Below are positions 27,233-36,269 of a stretch of 64,000 nucleotides of DNA, piece after piece. Numbering within the stretch: the stretch's first letter is position 1; the number at the start of each line of letters is the position of its first letter. The notes below the pieces were generated by a model that was not told the origin of the DNA, searched no databases, and was given only the letters and a program-made list of their open reading frames with translations. The position numbers and the translations under genes were made by a program. The stretch comes from Planctomycetaceae bacterium (GTDB lineage Bacteria; Planctomycetota; Planctomycetia; Pirellulales; Pirellulaceae): positions 41,236 through 105,235 of the forward strand of contig PAPJ01000035.1 of NCBI GenBank assembly GCA_002709045.1. Direction: 5' to 3'.

Positions 27233-27331
27233 TTCTTTCGTATCTATCCAGCTTCGACTCGCTATGCCCTAGAATAAGTACAAAGCTCTCCTTTCAATAA
27301 AACCATTTAAGTTTCCCGGTCGCAACAACAT

Positions 27332-28285
27332 ATGGCTTACCTGATAGGCATTGATGAAGCAGGATATGGACCGTTTCTCGGACCACTTTGTATTGGCGCA
27401 ACCTACTGGAGCATTCCTGACGAACTATTCCATAACGATGTCGATCTCTATCCGCTGTTAGAGAGTCTTGTCACCACAACGCTCAAAGATAAATCTCGTA
27501 TCATGATTGGTGATTCAAAACTCGCCTACAAACCGGGTGGCGGGCTTAAAAATCTTGAAAGAGCAATCTTTCCTTTGCTCCCAACTCCAATTTCGTCGTT
27601 CCAGCAATGGATGGAGAGCTATGCTGTAAAGTGGAGTGATTGGTCTTCTCAATCCCCCTGGTTTGAAGATTATGATCGACCACTGCCCAGCGCATTGGAT
27701 GAACAAACACTCGTTGAGTTAAAGCAACTGACTCAAACCTGCCTGGCCAACAGCCCTGTCCGTTTTTTAGGAGCGAAAGTCTGGTGTTTACCTGCTCACC
27801 GATTCAATCTATTGCTCAACAGTTTTCCCACTAAGGGAGCTTTGCTGTCCCACTGCTCACTTACCTTAGCCCGACAAATCACTGAAGAATTGCCGGAAGG
27901 CCGAGTCCAGATACATTGTGATAAACATGGCGGACGCAATCAGTATAGTCACATTCTACAGCAATTATTTCCTGAGTATCTGGTTGAGATTTACAAAGAG
28001 GGCCGTGAAATAAGCAGCTATGCCTGGGGCCCTGCAGAAAAACGTGTGGCTTGTCGATTTGTGGCGAAAGGAGAAAGTTTCCTGCCAGCAGCACTAGCTT
28101 CCATGTATGCCAAATACACGAGAGAACTGACCATGGGCGCCTTCAATGACTGGTGGGCTCAACATATCCCTGAAATTAAACCGACAGCCGGATACCCGCA
28201 GGATGCGAAGCGATTCGTTCAGGAAATTCAACCGTTGGTAGAATCGATGAAACTACAACGGGACGTCTTATGGCGCAATAGTTAA
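27332..28285 (+). CDS. RNase HII-like protein
   Basis: A 317-residue protein that begins like RNase HII: GIDEAGYGPFLGP with the acidic pair Asp8-Glu9, then GDSKLAY (residues 60-66) matching the DSK motif of HII. A third acidic residue is Asp197 in IHCDKHGGRNQ. The later KGESFLPAALASMYAKYTREL corresponds to the conserved KGDSK/SIAAASIIAKVTRD region of the family. Long extra segments at about 85-170 are not in RnhB. The catalytic acids look present, but the family is divergent, and RNA-DNA hybrid cleavage is inferred. No close ribosome site is seen. Confidence 0.7.
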   Translation: MAYLIGIDEAGYGPFLGPLCIGATYWSIPDELFHNDVDLYPLLESLVTTTLKDKSRIMIGDSKLAYKPGGGLKNLERAIFPLLPTPISSFQQWMESYAVKWSDWSSQSPWFEDYDRPLPSALDEQTLVELKQLTQTCLANSPVRFLGAKVWCLPAHRFNLLLNSFPTKGALLSHCSLTLARQITEELPEGRVQIHCDKHGGRNQYSHILQQLFPEYLVEIYKEGREISSYAWGPAEKRVACRFVAKGESFLPAALASMYAKYTRELTMGAFNDWWAQHIPEIKPTAGYPQDAKRFVQEIQPLVESMKLQRDVLWRNS

Positions 28286-28353
28286 GCCATTTATGAATTA
28301 ACGCTCCCTGCTTAGAATAAGACATTATCAGTTCTGTCTTTAAATGCAACTCA

Positions 28354-29577
28354 ATGCTTGATGCAGCCAAACTAAAAGCCGACTTTCCTGTTCTACAACA
28401 AACAGTGCATAACAATGTACCATTGGTATATTTGGATAGTGCTGCATCGTCACAAAAACCTCAGGCAGTTATCAATGCTCTTAGTAAAATCGATAGTACT
28501 GTTTATGCCAATGTTCACCGTGGTGCTCACTGGCTGAGCGATGAAAGTACTGCGCTCTATGAGGAATCACGCGACGCTGTAGCTGAGTTTATCAATGCAG
28601 CGGACTCACGCGAAATTGTTTTTACCTCAGGAACAACCGGCGCTATCAACCTCGTGGCACGCAGTTGGGGTGACGCCAATATAGAAGAGGGAGACGAAAT
28701 CCTTCTGACACTTTTGGAGCATCACTCCAATATCGTCCCCTGGCAACAACTTGCTGAACGTAAAGGAGCAATTATTAAATGGTGTGATATCACCGATGAT
28801 GGTTATCTGAATCTCGACGAATTTGAAAACCTGTTGTCGGAGCGAACCAAAATCGTCGCCTGTACCATGACCTCTAACGTACTGGGCACTTACACGCCTG
28901 CCAGACAAATCACTGAACTAGCCCATGCTGCCGGAGCAATCGTACTACTCGATGCAGCTCAGTCTGCACCACATCAAACGCTAGATGTCACCGAGCTGGA
29001 TGCTGACTTTGTTGCATTCAGCGCTCACAAAATGCTCGGACCTTCCGGTATTGGCATCCTTTTTGGCAAAGAAGCCTTACTCGAAGCTATGCCGCCTTTT
29101 TTAGGTGGCGGGTCGATGATTGATGTGGTCTCTGAAGCAGGATTCAGCACGGCGGCGTTACCGGCAAAGTTTGAAGCCGGTACACCTGCGATCTCTCCTA
29201 TTTTGGCATTGCCGGCAGCGATCGCTTATCTCAAGCAGGTTGGGCTGGAAAACATCCGGCAGCATGAGCACGCACTGGTAACCTACACGCATGAACAATT
29301 AAATGCCTTAGGAAAGATTAACATTCTAGGGCCTCCACCGACAGCCAAAGCCGGAGTTGTTAGTTTCACTGTTGATAACCTGCATCCGCAAGACCTGACG
29401 CATGCACTGGATAATCAGGGGGTAGCAATTCGAGCTGGCCATCACTGTGCCATGCCGCTACACAACCGTCTGTCTATTAATGCCAGTGGTCGTGCCAGCT
29501 TCTACCTGTACAACACGCTTAGCGATGTGGATAAGTTTATTCAGGCGATCGACAAAGCAATTCAGCTATTCAGCTAG
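28354..29577 (+). CDS. sufS: SufS-type cysteine desulfurase
   Basis: A PLP enzyme that takes sulfur from cysteine for Fe-S assembly. The PLP lysine is Lys226 in SAHKMLGP, and the persulfide cysteine is Cys365 in RAGHHCAMP, the class II (SufS) pattern. HRGAHWLSDE and TSGTTGAINLVA are also conserved. The length of 407 residues fits. No sufE or sufBCD gene is adjacent. Its 3' end overlaps the convergent phosphatase gene by 12 bases. A second, NifS-type desulfurase lies at 54620-55777. Confidence 0.93.
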   Translation: MLDAAKLKADFPVLQQTVHNNVPLVYLDSAASSQKPQAVINALSKIDSTVYANVHRGAHWLSDESTALYEESRDAVAEFINAADSREIVFTSGTTGAINLVARSWGDANIEEGDEILLTLLEHHSNIVPWQQLAERKGAIIKWCDITDDGYLNLDEFENLLSERTKIVACTMTSNVLGTYTPARQITELAHAAGAIVLLDAAQSAPHQTLDVTELDADFVAFSAHKMLGPSGIGILFGKEALLEAMPPFLGGGSMIDVVSEAGFSTAALPAKFEAGTPAISPILALPAAIAYLKQVGLENIRQHEHALVTYTHEQLNALGKINILGPPPTAKAGVVSFTVDNLHPQDLTHALDNQGVAIRAGHHCAMPLHNRLSINASGRASFYLYNTLSDVDKFIQAIDKAIQLFS

Positions 29578-30159
29578 CTCAGTCTGATCTGCCGATTCGA
29601 GTGAATCATCGGAAGCTTGCTGACTTTCGGATTGTAGCAACTCATTCCAAAACTGCTTTACAACATCTCGTTCGGGAAGTGTACTATGAACATGCGAGCG
29701 ATGATCAAGCAGATGTTTCTGAGCTTGTGATGGGTTCATCGACTTAGCCGCCATTAGCCAACAGATGGCAACTGTAGCACTGCGGCCACGTCCGGCTTTA
29801 CAGTGTATGTATACTGTGTTTCCCAATTCCACATGACGGGAAACAAAAGCTACACCTTGCTTTACATTTTCTAGCGATGGTGACGTGAAATCGATTGTCG
29901 GAATATGTAATTGTTCGATCGAATGTTTTTCATACTGGGCGACGGGTCCGTCGTATTCGTTACATGTATTCACCACAGCCCGCACGCCTTCGGCAGCCAT
30001 CTTATCAACGTCAAATGGAAACGGAAAGGCACCAACAATAACATGCTCATCAATAAAGTCCCACCAATTACGAATTTTAAGGATCCGACCCAGCAGGAAA
30101 TTCCAAGCTAACGTAGTTGGAAAAAGTATCCGGGCACCCAGCCATTTCAAAGTTTGCAT
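29566..30159 (-). CDS. Dual-specificity/tyrosine phosphatase-like protein
   Basis: A cysteine-dependent phosphatase of 197 residues. The active-site loop is HCKAGRGRS with the nucleophile Cys120 and Arg126; a general-acid Asp lies in IPTIDFTSPS. An N-terminal hydrophobic stretch (about residues 8-28) may anchor it. The overall layout resembles PTPMT1-type lipid phosphatases, but the substrate cannot be assigned. The C-terminal 20 residues are Ser/Glu-rich. Convergent with sufS. Confidence 0.82.
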   Translation of the reverse strand: MQTLKWLGARILFPTTLAWNFLLGRILKIRNWWDFIDEHVIVGAFPFPFDVDKMAAEGVRAVVNTCNEYDGPVAQYEKHSIEQLHIPTIDFTSPSLENVKQGVAFVSRHVELGNTVYIHCKAGRGRSATVAICWLMAAKSMNPSQAQKHLLDHRSHVHSTLPERDVVKQFWNELLQSESQQASDDSLESADQTELAE

Positions 30160-30386
30160 TTTAAAATCACTCGTTCTTAATACTAAAAGTCCAAAACCCG
30201 GGAATCGTTTCCGGCAACTTCAATACTCGCGAAACCGATCGACCATCTTTCAAAGTCTGTGACTTTTAATCACAACCGGATGGCATTTAATATAGCTATT
30301 TCAAACTCATCATAATACGACTATGATTGCCGCACGATTAATTATTCATGATATCCGCATGTTCAACAATTTCAGTTAATAATCAA

Positions 30387-31730
30387 ATGGCCTCGAAACC
30401 TATCATCAGCGTCAGTGGATTACGGGCAATCGTTGGTGACTCGCTTACACAGGAACTGATTGAACAATACATCTCGGCCTATGCTTTCCAGTTAGCAGAA
30501 AGTGGTCTTCCCGGACCGATTATCATAAGTCGTGACGGACGTGCCTCCGGCGAAATAATCTGCCAGTGGGTGCAGCAAACACTGACAAATTTTGGGCGGG
30601 ATGTGTTCTATGCTGACATTATGGCGACACCGACGGTCGGAATTCAGATACGGGAACAGCAGGCCGCGGGCGCAGTACAAGTAACGGCAAGCCACAATCC
30701 ACCGCAATATAACGGATTGAAACTTTACGGTTCCGACGGAAGAATATTAAATGCCCAAAAGGGAGCCCAACTTCTGGAGTACTATCATCAGCAACAGACT
30801 CCGGCAAAATCATCAACAGCCTCCGTTACCAATCTGGAAGATACCAATACGGCGCATCTGGAAAAACTAGTTGCATTAACCGATATCAGAAAAATTCAAG
30901 CACGGAAATTCCGCGTTCTTCTCGACTGTAACCATGGCTCCGGATCCATTTTAGGTATTCCACTACTGGAATCGTTAGGATGCGAACTCGTCGTTTTAGG
31001 TCGCGAACCGAACGGTCAATTTGCACATCCTGCCGAACCAACAGCAGAGAATCTGCAGGAAGTCGGAAAACAGGTTGTTGCGCAACGATGTGAAATTGGT
31101 CTCTGTCAGGACCCGGACGCCGATCGTCTGGCACTAATCGACTCAGAGGGAAATTATCTGGGTGAAGAGTACACTATCGCTCTGTGTATGAAACAGCTGT
31201 TAGCTGAAGAACCATGCGACGTAGTCATCAATTGTGCGACCAGTCGTATGGCTTATGATCTGGCAAAAGAAGTCAATCAAACCTGTTATGAATCGGCGGT
31301 TGGAGAAGCAAACGTCGTGGACGTGATGTTGGCTCAAAAAGCTGGATTTGGTGGGGAAGGTAACGGCGGTCCGATCGACCCGCGTGTCGGGCTGATTCGG
31401 GACAGCTTCGTTGGTATCGTTCGTATTCTGGCACTGATGGCCCGTGAACAACGTCCTATCGAAGCAATCGCCGGCGATATACGACCTTATGCCATCTACA
31501 AAGATAAAGCGCTGCTGGAGGCTCACGATGCTCAGACTGTATTCAGTAAATTAATCCGGCAATTCCCGGATGCTAAGGTGGATTATACAGACGGCCTTAA
31601 ATTACGCTGGCCCAATGATGACTGGTTACTGGTCCGAGCAAGTAACACTGAGCCAATTATCCGTGCCATTGCTGAAACTCATTCGCTAACCAAGTCACAG
31701 GCGTTATGTAAAACAGCACTTAGTCAATAA
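30387..31730 (+). CDS. Phosphoglucosamine mutase / phosphomannomutase
   Basis: An alpha-D-phosphohexomutase of about 447 residues. The phosphoserine loop is VTASHNPPQYNGLKL, the metal-binding loop is DPDADRLAL, the sugar-binding loop is GEGNGGPI, and the phosphate-binding loop is RASNTEPIIR. It could act on glucosamine, mannose or glucose phosphate; I do not assign glmM. The ATG at 30387 (MASKPIISVSGLRAIVG) matches the usual N-terminus; an upstream ATG at 30348 would add 13 residues. Confidence 0.9.
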   Translation: MASKPIISVSGLRAIVGDSLTQELIEQYISAYAFQLAESGLPGPIIISRDGRASGEIICQWVQQTLTNFGRDVFYADIMATPTVGIQIREQQAAGAVQVTASHNPPQYNGLKLYGSDGRILNAQKGAQLLEYYHQQQTPAKSSTASVTNLEDTNTAHLEKLVALTDIRKIQARKFRVLLDCNHGSGSILGIPLLESLGCELVVLGREPNGQFAHPAEPTAENLQEVGKQVVAQRCEIGLCQDPDADRLALIDSEGNYLGEEYTIALCMKQLLAEEPCDVVINCATSRMAYDLAKEVNQTCYESAVGEANVVDVMLAQKAGFGGEGNGGPIDPRVGLIRDSFVGIVRILALMAREQRPIEAIAGDIRPYAIYKDKALLEAHDAQTVFSKLIRQFPDAKVDYTDGLKLRWPNDDWLLVRASNTEPIIRAIAETHSLTKSQALCKTALSQ

Positions 31731-31781
31731 CATGCACCAACAACTTTGATTGCCCAAAGTGCAGCGCCAACAAACAATCTT

Positions 31782-33062
31782 TTAGTCGCCAATCACATCT
31801 TTACCGAGATATGGGCGAAGGACTTCAGGAACGACAATCGAACCATCTTGCTGCTGATTGTTTTCCATCACCGCAATAATTGCCCGACTAACGGCAATCG
31901 CTGTTCCATTAAGTGTATGCAAAAATCTGGTGCCCTTCTCGCCTTTGACTTTATAGCGAGCGTTTAAGCGACGAGCCTGATAGTCTGTACAGTTAGAGGT
32001 ACTGGTCACTTCGCCCCACTCGCCGTTATCGCCACGGCCTGGCATCCAGGCTTCAAGGTCATATTTTCGGTAAGCCGGTCCTCCGAGATCTCCGGTTGCA
32101 GTATCAACCACACGATAGGGAATCCCCAGATTATCAAACAGATCGCATTCGATCTGGCAGAATTGTTCTAACGTTTCTTCACTTTGTGCGGGCAATGTAA
32201 ACGCAAACATTTCAACTTTGGTAAATTGATGTACCCGGTACAGTCCGCGTGTTGCCCGGCCGGCAGCTCCGGCTTCAGTACGAAAACAGTGGCTAATACC
32301 ACAAATCTTCAGTGGCAATTTTTCTGAGTCGAGTGTTTCGCCGGCCATCATACCACCCAGTGGGATTTCAGCAGTGGCCACCAGATTGAGATTTGAATTC
32401 TCAATACTGTAAATCTGAGTTTCCGGTCCACGCGGAATATAACCGGTTCCCTGTAAGATCTCGCTATAGGCCAGATCCGGAGTAATGACCGGCGTAAAGC
32501 CGTTTTGGATGAGATGATTCACCGCGTATTGCTGTAATGCAAGTTCCAGCAATACCGCATCATTTTTCAGGAAATAGAACCCCGCACCAGCGATTTTTGC
32601 CCCCGCTTCAAAGTCGATCAGATCATGCTTCTCAGCCAGTTCAACGTGATCCAGGACCGTAAAGCCAAATGTTGGTGGCTCCTGCTTTCCCCGCCGAACT
32701 TCCAGATTCGATTTATCATCTTCACCAATCGGAGCCGCCGGGTGTGTCATGTTCGGAATACCGGATTGAATCTCGATAATCTCTGCAGCAAGTTCATCGT
32801 GTTGTTTTTGAGCCGCATCTTTCTGCTCACGCAGTGCACGCCCTGCCGTTTTACGCTCTTCACGTTCTTGGTCAGAACCAGCCTGTCCAATGGACTTCGA
32901 AACTTCATTGGCTTGGCGATTTAATTCTTCCGCCCGCTGTAATAATTCGCGGCGTTGCCCTTCCAATTCAACCAACCGAGCAACGTCAGCAGACACACCC
33001 CGCAATTCGCAGTTCTCTGCGACAGCTTCTGCATTTTCAATAATGAATTTACGATCCAGCAT
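31782..33062 (-). CDS. serS: Seryl-tRNA synthetase
   Basis: A class II aminoacyl-tRNA synthetase. The N-terminal coiled-coil arm (about residues 25-105) is rich in Glu/Gln/Lys. The catalytic core includes TGYIPRGPETQIYS, FRTEAGAAGRATRGLYRVHQF (motif 2) and the late GTAIAVSRAIIAVMEN (motif 3). The length of 426 residues is typical. The ATG at 33062 begins MLDRKFI. It lies 6 bases downstream of the M20 peptidase gene, so the two are probably co-transcribed. Confidence 0.95.
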   Translation of the reverse strand: MLDRKFIIENAEAVAENCELRGVSADVARLVELEGQRRELLQRAEELNRQANEVSKSIGQAGSDQEREERKTAGRALREQKDAAQKQHDELAAEIIEIQSGIPNMTHPAAPIGEDDKSNLEVRRGKQEPPTFGFTVLDHVELAEKHDLIDFEAGAKIAGAGFYFLKNDAVLLELALQQYAVNHLIQNGFTPVITPDLAYSEILQGTGYIPRGPETQIYSIENSNLNLVATAEIPLGGMMAGETLDSEKLPLKICGISHCFRTEAGAAGRATRGLYRVHQFTKVEMFAFTLPAQSEETLEQFCQIECDLFDNLGIPYRVVDTATGDLGGPAYRKYDLEAWMPGRGDNGEWGEVTSTSNCTDYQARRLNARYKVKGEKGTRFLHTLNGTAIAVSRAIIAVMENNQQQDGSIVVPEVLRPYLGKDVIGD

Positions 33063-33068
33063 CGATGT

Positions 33069-34442
33069 CTAATCCCGTTTAATTTTGCTTATTTCATGCC
33101 AGAGGTAGGCACTGGCTCTGGTTCCTCGATAGTAATCATCTAACGAGAATTTTTCATTAGGGCTATGAGTATTATCATCATCGAGTCCCCAACCTAACAG
33201 TAACGTATCTATTCCAAGCAGTTCACGAAAGGCGGTTACCACCGGAATTGAGCCACCTTCACGAATAAATACAGGTTTTGTTCCGAATCCCTTTCCGATA
33301 GCCTCTGCAGCTGCCGACATGTAAGGACTATCAAGTGCTACAACAACACCTGGAGCTCCGTGATGATGAATAACTTCCATCTTTAATCCTGCTGGAAGTA
33401 ATTCTTCCAGCATCTGCTGTACGCCATCGCGGACTTTATCGGGATTCTGGTCAGGGACCAGACGGCAGCTGAATTTAGCGCCTGCTCGCGCTGGCAGGAC
33501 AGTCTTTGCTCCCTCACCCTGATAGCCACCCCAAATACCATTAATGTCGCAAGTTGGTCGCGCCCAACGGCGTTCCAGAGTCGTATATCCGCACTCGCCA
33601 AACACCTCTTGAATTCCCAGTTTGGATTTGAATTCGGATTCAGCGAATGGCAGTGAAGCGAACTGTTCTCGCTCTCGCTGCTCTAAATCAATCACGTCGT
33701 CATAAAATTCAGGAATCTGAATACGGCCATTTCCATCAACAAGTTTGCCAAGCATCTGAGTTAATGCATTGATCGGATTGGAAACGGCACCACCAAACGT
33801 ACCGCTGTGAAGATCCTGTTTTGGTCCCTCGAGAAAAACTTCAAAATAAACAATGCCTTTCAGTCCATAAGTGATCGCCGGTTGCCCTTTGGCAAACTGA
33901 CTTGTGTCGCTAATCACCGCAATGTCTGCCTGCAAATGATCTTTGTATTGCTGCAGGAACGGGTCCAGATTGGAACTACCACATTCCTCTTCTCCTTCAA
34001 TCACGTACTTAATCTGTATGGGCAGCGAACCTTCAGTTTCCATCCATGCCTGAGCACTTTTAATGTGCGTCAACATCTGGCCTTTATCATCAGTCGCTCC
34101 ACGGGCATAAACATTCCCATCACGTACCGTTGGCTCAAAAGGAGGTGTTACCCATTCTTCAAGCGGGTCGGGAGGCTGGACATCATAATGTCCGTAAACC
34201 AAGACTACAGGGGCACCTTCTACAGGAGGTGTTTGGGCATAAATAATCGGATGGCCTTTGGTTTCCACTACCTCCGTTATGAAACCCAGATCAATGAACT
34301 GTTCCGCAACCCACTGACCTGCCCGTTCAACTTCCGCTTGAAATTGACTATCCGTACTCACACTGGCCATACGTAGAAGCTCAAATAAATCGTCCTCATT
34401 TCTCTGGCGATTCTCGTCTAAATATGTTTCGATCTTATCCAT
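33069..34442 (-). CDS. M20-family dipeptidase
   Basis: A zinc metallopeptidase of 457 residues. Metal ligand motifs are VYGHYDVQPPD (His, Asp), ATDDKGQ, EGEEECGS (catalytic Glu pair) and ISDTSQFAKG, plus the dimerisation-domain HSGTFGG. The family cleaves dipeptides or related amides. The ATG at 34442 has GGGAAG about 7 bases upstream; an ATG at 34448 and a TTG at 34457 are worse placed. The gene precedes serS and is divergent from clpS. Confidence 0.9.
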   Translation of the reverse strand: MDKIETYLDENRQRNEDDLFELLRMASVSTDSQFQAEVERAGQWVAEQFIDLGFITEVVETKGHPIIYAQTPPVEGAPVVLVYGHYDVQPPDPLEEWVTPPFEPTVRDGNVYARGATDDKGQMLTHIKSAQAWMETEGSLPIQIKYVIEGEEECGSSNLDPFLQQYKDHLQADIAVISDTSQFAKGQPAITYGLKGIVYFEVFLEGPKQDLHSGTFGGAVSNPINALTQMLGKLVDGNGRIQIPEFYDDVIDLEQREREQFASLPFAESEFKSKLGIQEVFGECGYTTLERRWARPTCDINGIWGGYQGEGAKTVLPARAGAKFSCRLVPDQNPDKVRDGVQQMLEELLPAGLKMEVIHHHGAPGVVVALDSPYMSAAAEAIGKGFGTKPVFIREGGSIPVVTAFRELLGIDTLLLGWGLDDDNTHSPNEKFSLDDYYRGTRASAYLWHEISKIKRD

Positions 34443-34617
34443 GGTCATACTTCCCAAAGTTAATTGATTTCATTGTGAATTTGCCGTGACATGTGGATGT
34501 CTTCTTGAGCGAACAGCTAAAAAATCTTTGGTCACCGGTAAGACGTACAATATAATGACTCACTCGCCGATCGGCCATTGCCATTAGCCAGAAGATAATC
34601 CTGCTGGGGAGCCCAAA

Positions 34618-34938
34618 ATGGGGCACGAAGCTGCTCAGCCGGTTGTCAAAACAGACAACCGGCCCAAACAACAACCTCGTTACAACGTCGTGCTGTGGAA
34701 CGACGAAGACCACACCTATGAGTATGTAATTCATATGTTAAAGGAGCTGTTTGGCTTGAATATCGAGCAGGGATTCAAGCTGGCTGCCAAAGTAGACAAT
34801 AATGGCCGAGCAGTTTGTTTAACGACAACGCTGGAACATGCCGAACTTAAACAAGATCAGATACATGCATATGGTAAAGATGAACTTATTGCCAATTGCC
34901 AGGGTTCAATGTACGCTACGATTGAACCGATCGAATAA
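34618..34938 (+). CDS. clpS: ClpS adaptor protein
   Basis: Presents N-end-rule substrates to the Clp protease. The core (residues 20-106) contains YNVVLWNDEDHTYEYVIHML, with the acidic N-degron pocket residues, and the family ends with the conserved TTLEHAELKQDQIHAYG region. About 20 N-terminal residues precede it. GGGGAG lies 6 bases before ATG 34618. mtaB follows after 18 bases on the same strand. Confidence 0.92.
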   Translation: MGHEAAQPVVKTDNRPKQQPRYNVVLWNDEDHTYEYVIHMLKELFGLNIEQGFKLAAKVDNNGRAVCLTTTLEHAELKQDQIHAYGKDELIANCQGSMYATIEPIE

Positions 34939-34956
34939 GTCTTTCCACAAATACCC

Positions 34957-36237
34957 ATGTCCGCAAAGCTGAAAACCGTTACGCTTGGCTGTAAAGTCAA
35001 TCAGTACGAAACTGAATTCATTCGTGAAGGTCTGTCAAAGATCGGATACGTTGATGCGCAGCAAGATGAATCGGCAGACCTCTGTATCGTGAACACCTGC
35101 ACGGTGACGAATGAAGGTGACAGTAAAAGCCGTAAGATTATCCGCCAGTTGGCACGCGAGAATCCGGATTCACGTATTGTTGTGATGGGATGTTATGCCA
35201 CGCGTGCTCCCGAAGAAGTTGTGGCTCTTCCTAATGTTGCTGAAGTCGTAACTGATAAACGTGAACTTCCGGACATGCTTGGCCGCTTCGGTGTCGTAGA
35301 TATCCCGACAGGCATCTCCGGATTTGGAAATCGTCATCGCGCCTATGTCAAAGTACAGGACGGTTGCCTGCTGCGCTGCAGTTACTGCATCATCCCACAT
35401 GTTCGCCCGGAACTCACTAGTCGCCCGGTACAACACATTCTGGATGAAGTCGACCGACTGGTCGCCAATGGCTACAAAGAGTTAGTACTCACCGGTATTC
35501 ACATCGGGCACTACGGTGTCGACTGGAATATGAAAAAACCCCGCGAAGAATGGTTTCGCCTGGCAGATCTGGTTCGCGACATTGCCAATCGCCCCGGAAC
35601 ATTCAGGATTCGCATCTCCAGTATTGAGGCGACCGAAGTCACTAAAGAATTGATTGCAGTGATGGCGGAATTTCCTGAAAAAATTACACCGCATCTACAT
35701 ATCTGTCTGCAAAGCGGATCCGACTCCGTCCTCCGCCGGATGCGTCGTCGCTGGAGTAAGAAGACATTCATCAATCGCTGTAAGCTGATTCATCAGGCTC
35801 TGGACAATCCATCCTTTACCACCGATATTATCGTGGGTTTTCCAGGAGAAACTGATGATGAATTTGCCGAAACACTGGAAACCGTGCGTGAAATCGGATT
35901 CTCCAAAATCCACACTTTCCCGTTCTCGGCACGCCGTGGTACGCCGGCAGCCGATATGGAAGACCAACTGCCTAAACAGCTAAAAAAACAACGCGGACGC
36001 GAGTTGGCGGAAGTGGAAGGCGAACTTCGTCGCGACTATTTTACGAGTCTGCTTGGCTCCGAACTGGAGGTTCTGGTCGAAGCTCAGAAAAAAGATTCTC
36101 AAAATCAACTGGTAGGTACGGCCTGTCGTTATGCTCCAATCCAGTTTACCGGCAACCCATCACTTATCGGATCACTCGTTAAAGTCGTGGCTCAGCAAGT
36201 TGAAAACGATCGCATCATTGCCACTCTGGTCGATTAA
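34957..36237 (+). CDS. mtaB: tRNA (N6-threonylcarbamoyladenosine-C2) methylthiotransferase
   Basis: A radical-SAM methylthiotransferase that modifies t6A37 of tRNA. The N-terminal MTTase domain has TLGCKVNQYET and the second-cluster cysteines in IVNTCTVTNEGD and VMGCYAT. The radical-SAM motif is CLLRCSYC. The CKVNQYE start and the 426-residue length favour MtaB over MiaB or RimO. No TRAM domain dominates, but the C-terminal region has strand-rich text. It lies just behind clpS. Confidence 0.9.
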   Translation: MSAKLKTVTLGCKVNQYETEFIREGLSKIGYVDAQQDESADLCIVNTCTVTNEGDSKSRKIIRQLARENPDSRIVVMGCYATRAPEEVVALPNVAEVVTDKRELPDMLGRFGVVDIPTGISGFGNRHRAYVKVQDGCLLRCSYCIIPHVRPELTSRPVQHILDEVDRLVANGYKELVLTGIHIGHYGVDWNMKKPREEWFRLADLVRDIANRPGTFRIRISSIEATEVTKELIAVMAEFPEKITPHLHICLQSGSDSVLRRMRRRWSKKTFINRCKLIHQALDNPSFTTDIIVGFPGETDDEFAETLETVREIGFSKIHTFPFSARRGTPAADMEDQLPKQLKKQRGRELAEVEGELRRDYFTSLLGSELEVLVEAQKKDSQNQLVGTACRYAPIQFTGNPSLIGSLVKVVAQQVENDRIIATLVD

Positions 36238-36269
36238 GTCCGTCGAGCTATAAACCGAATAAGTTGAGA

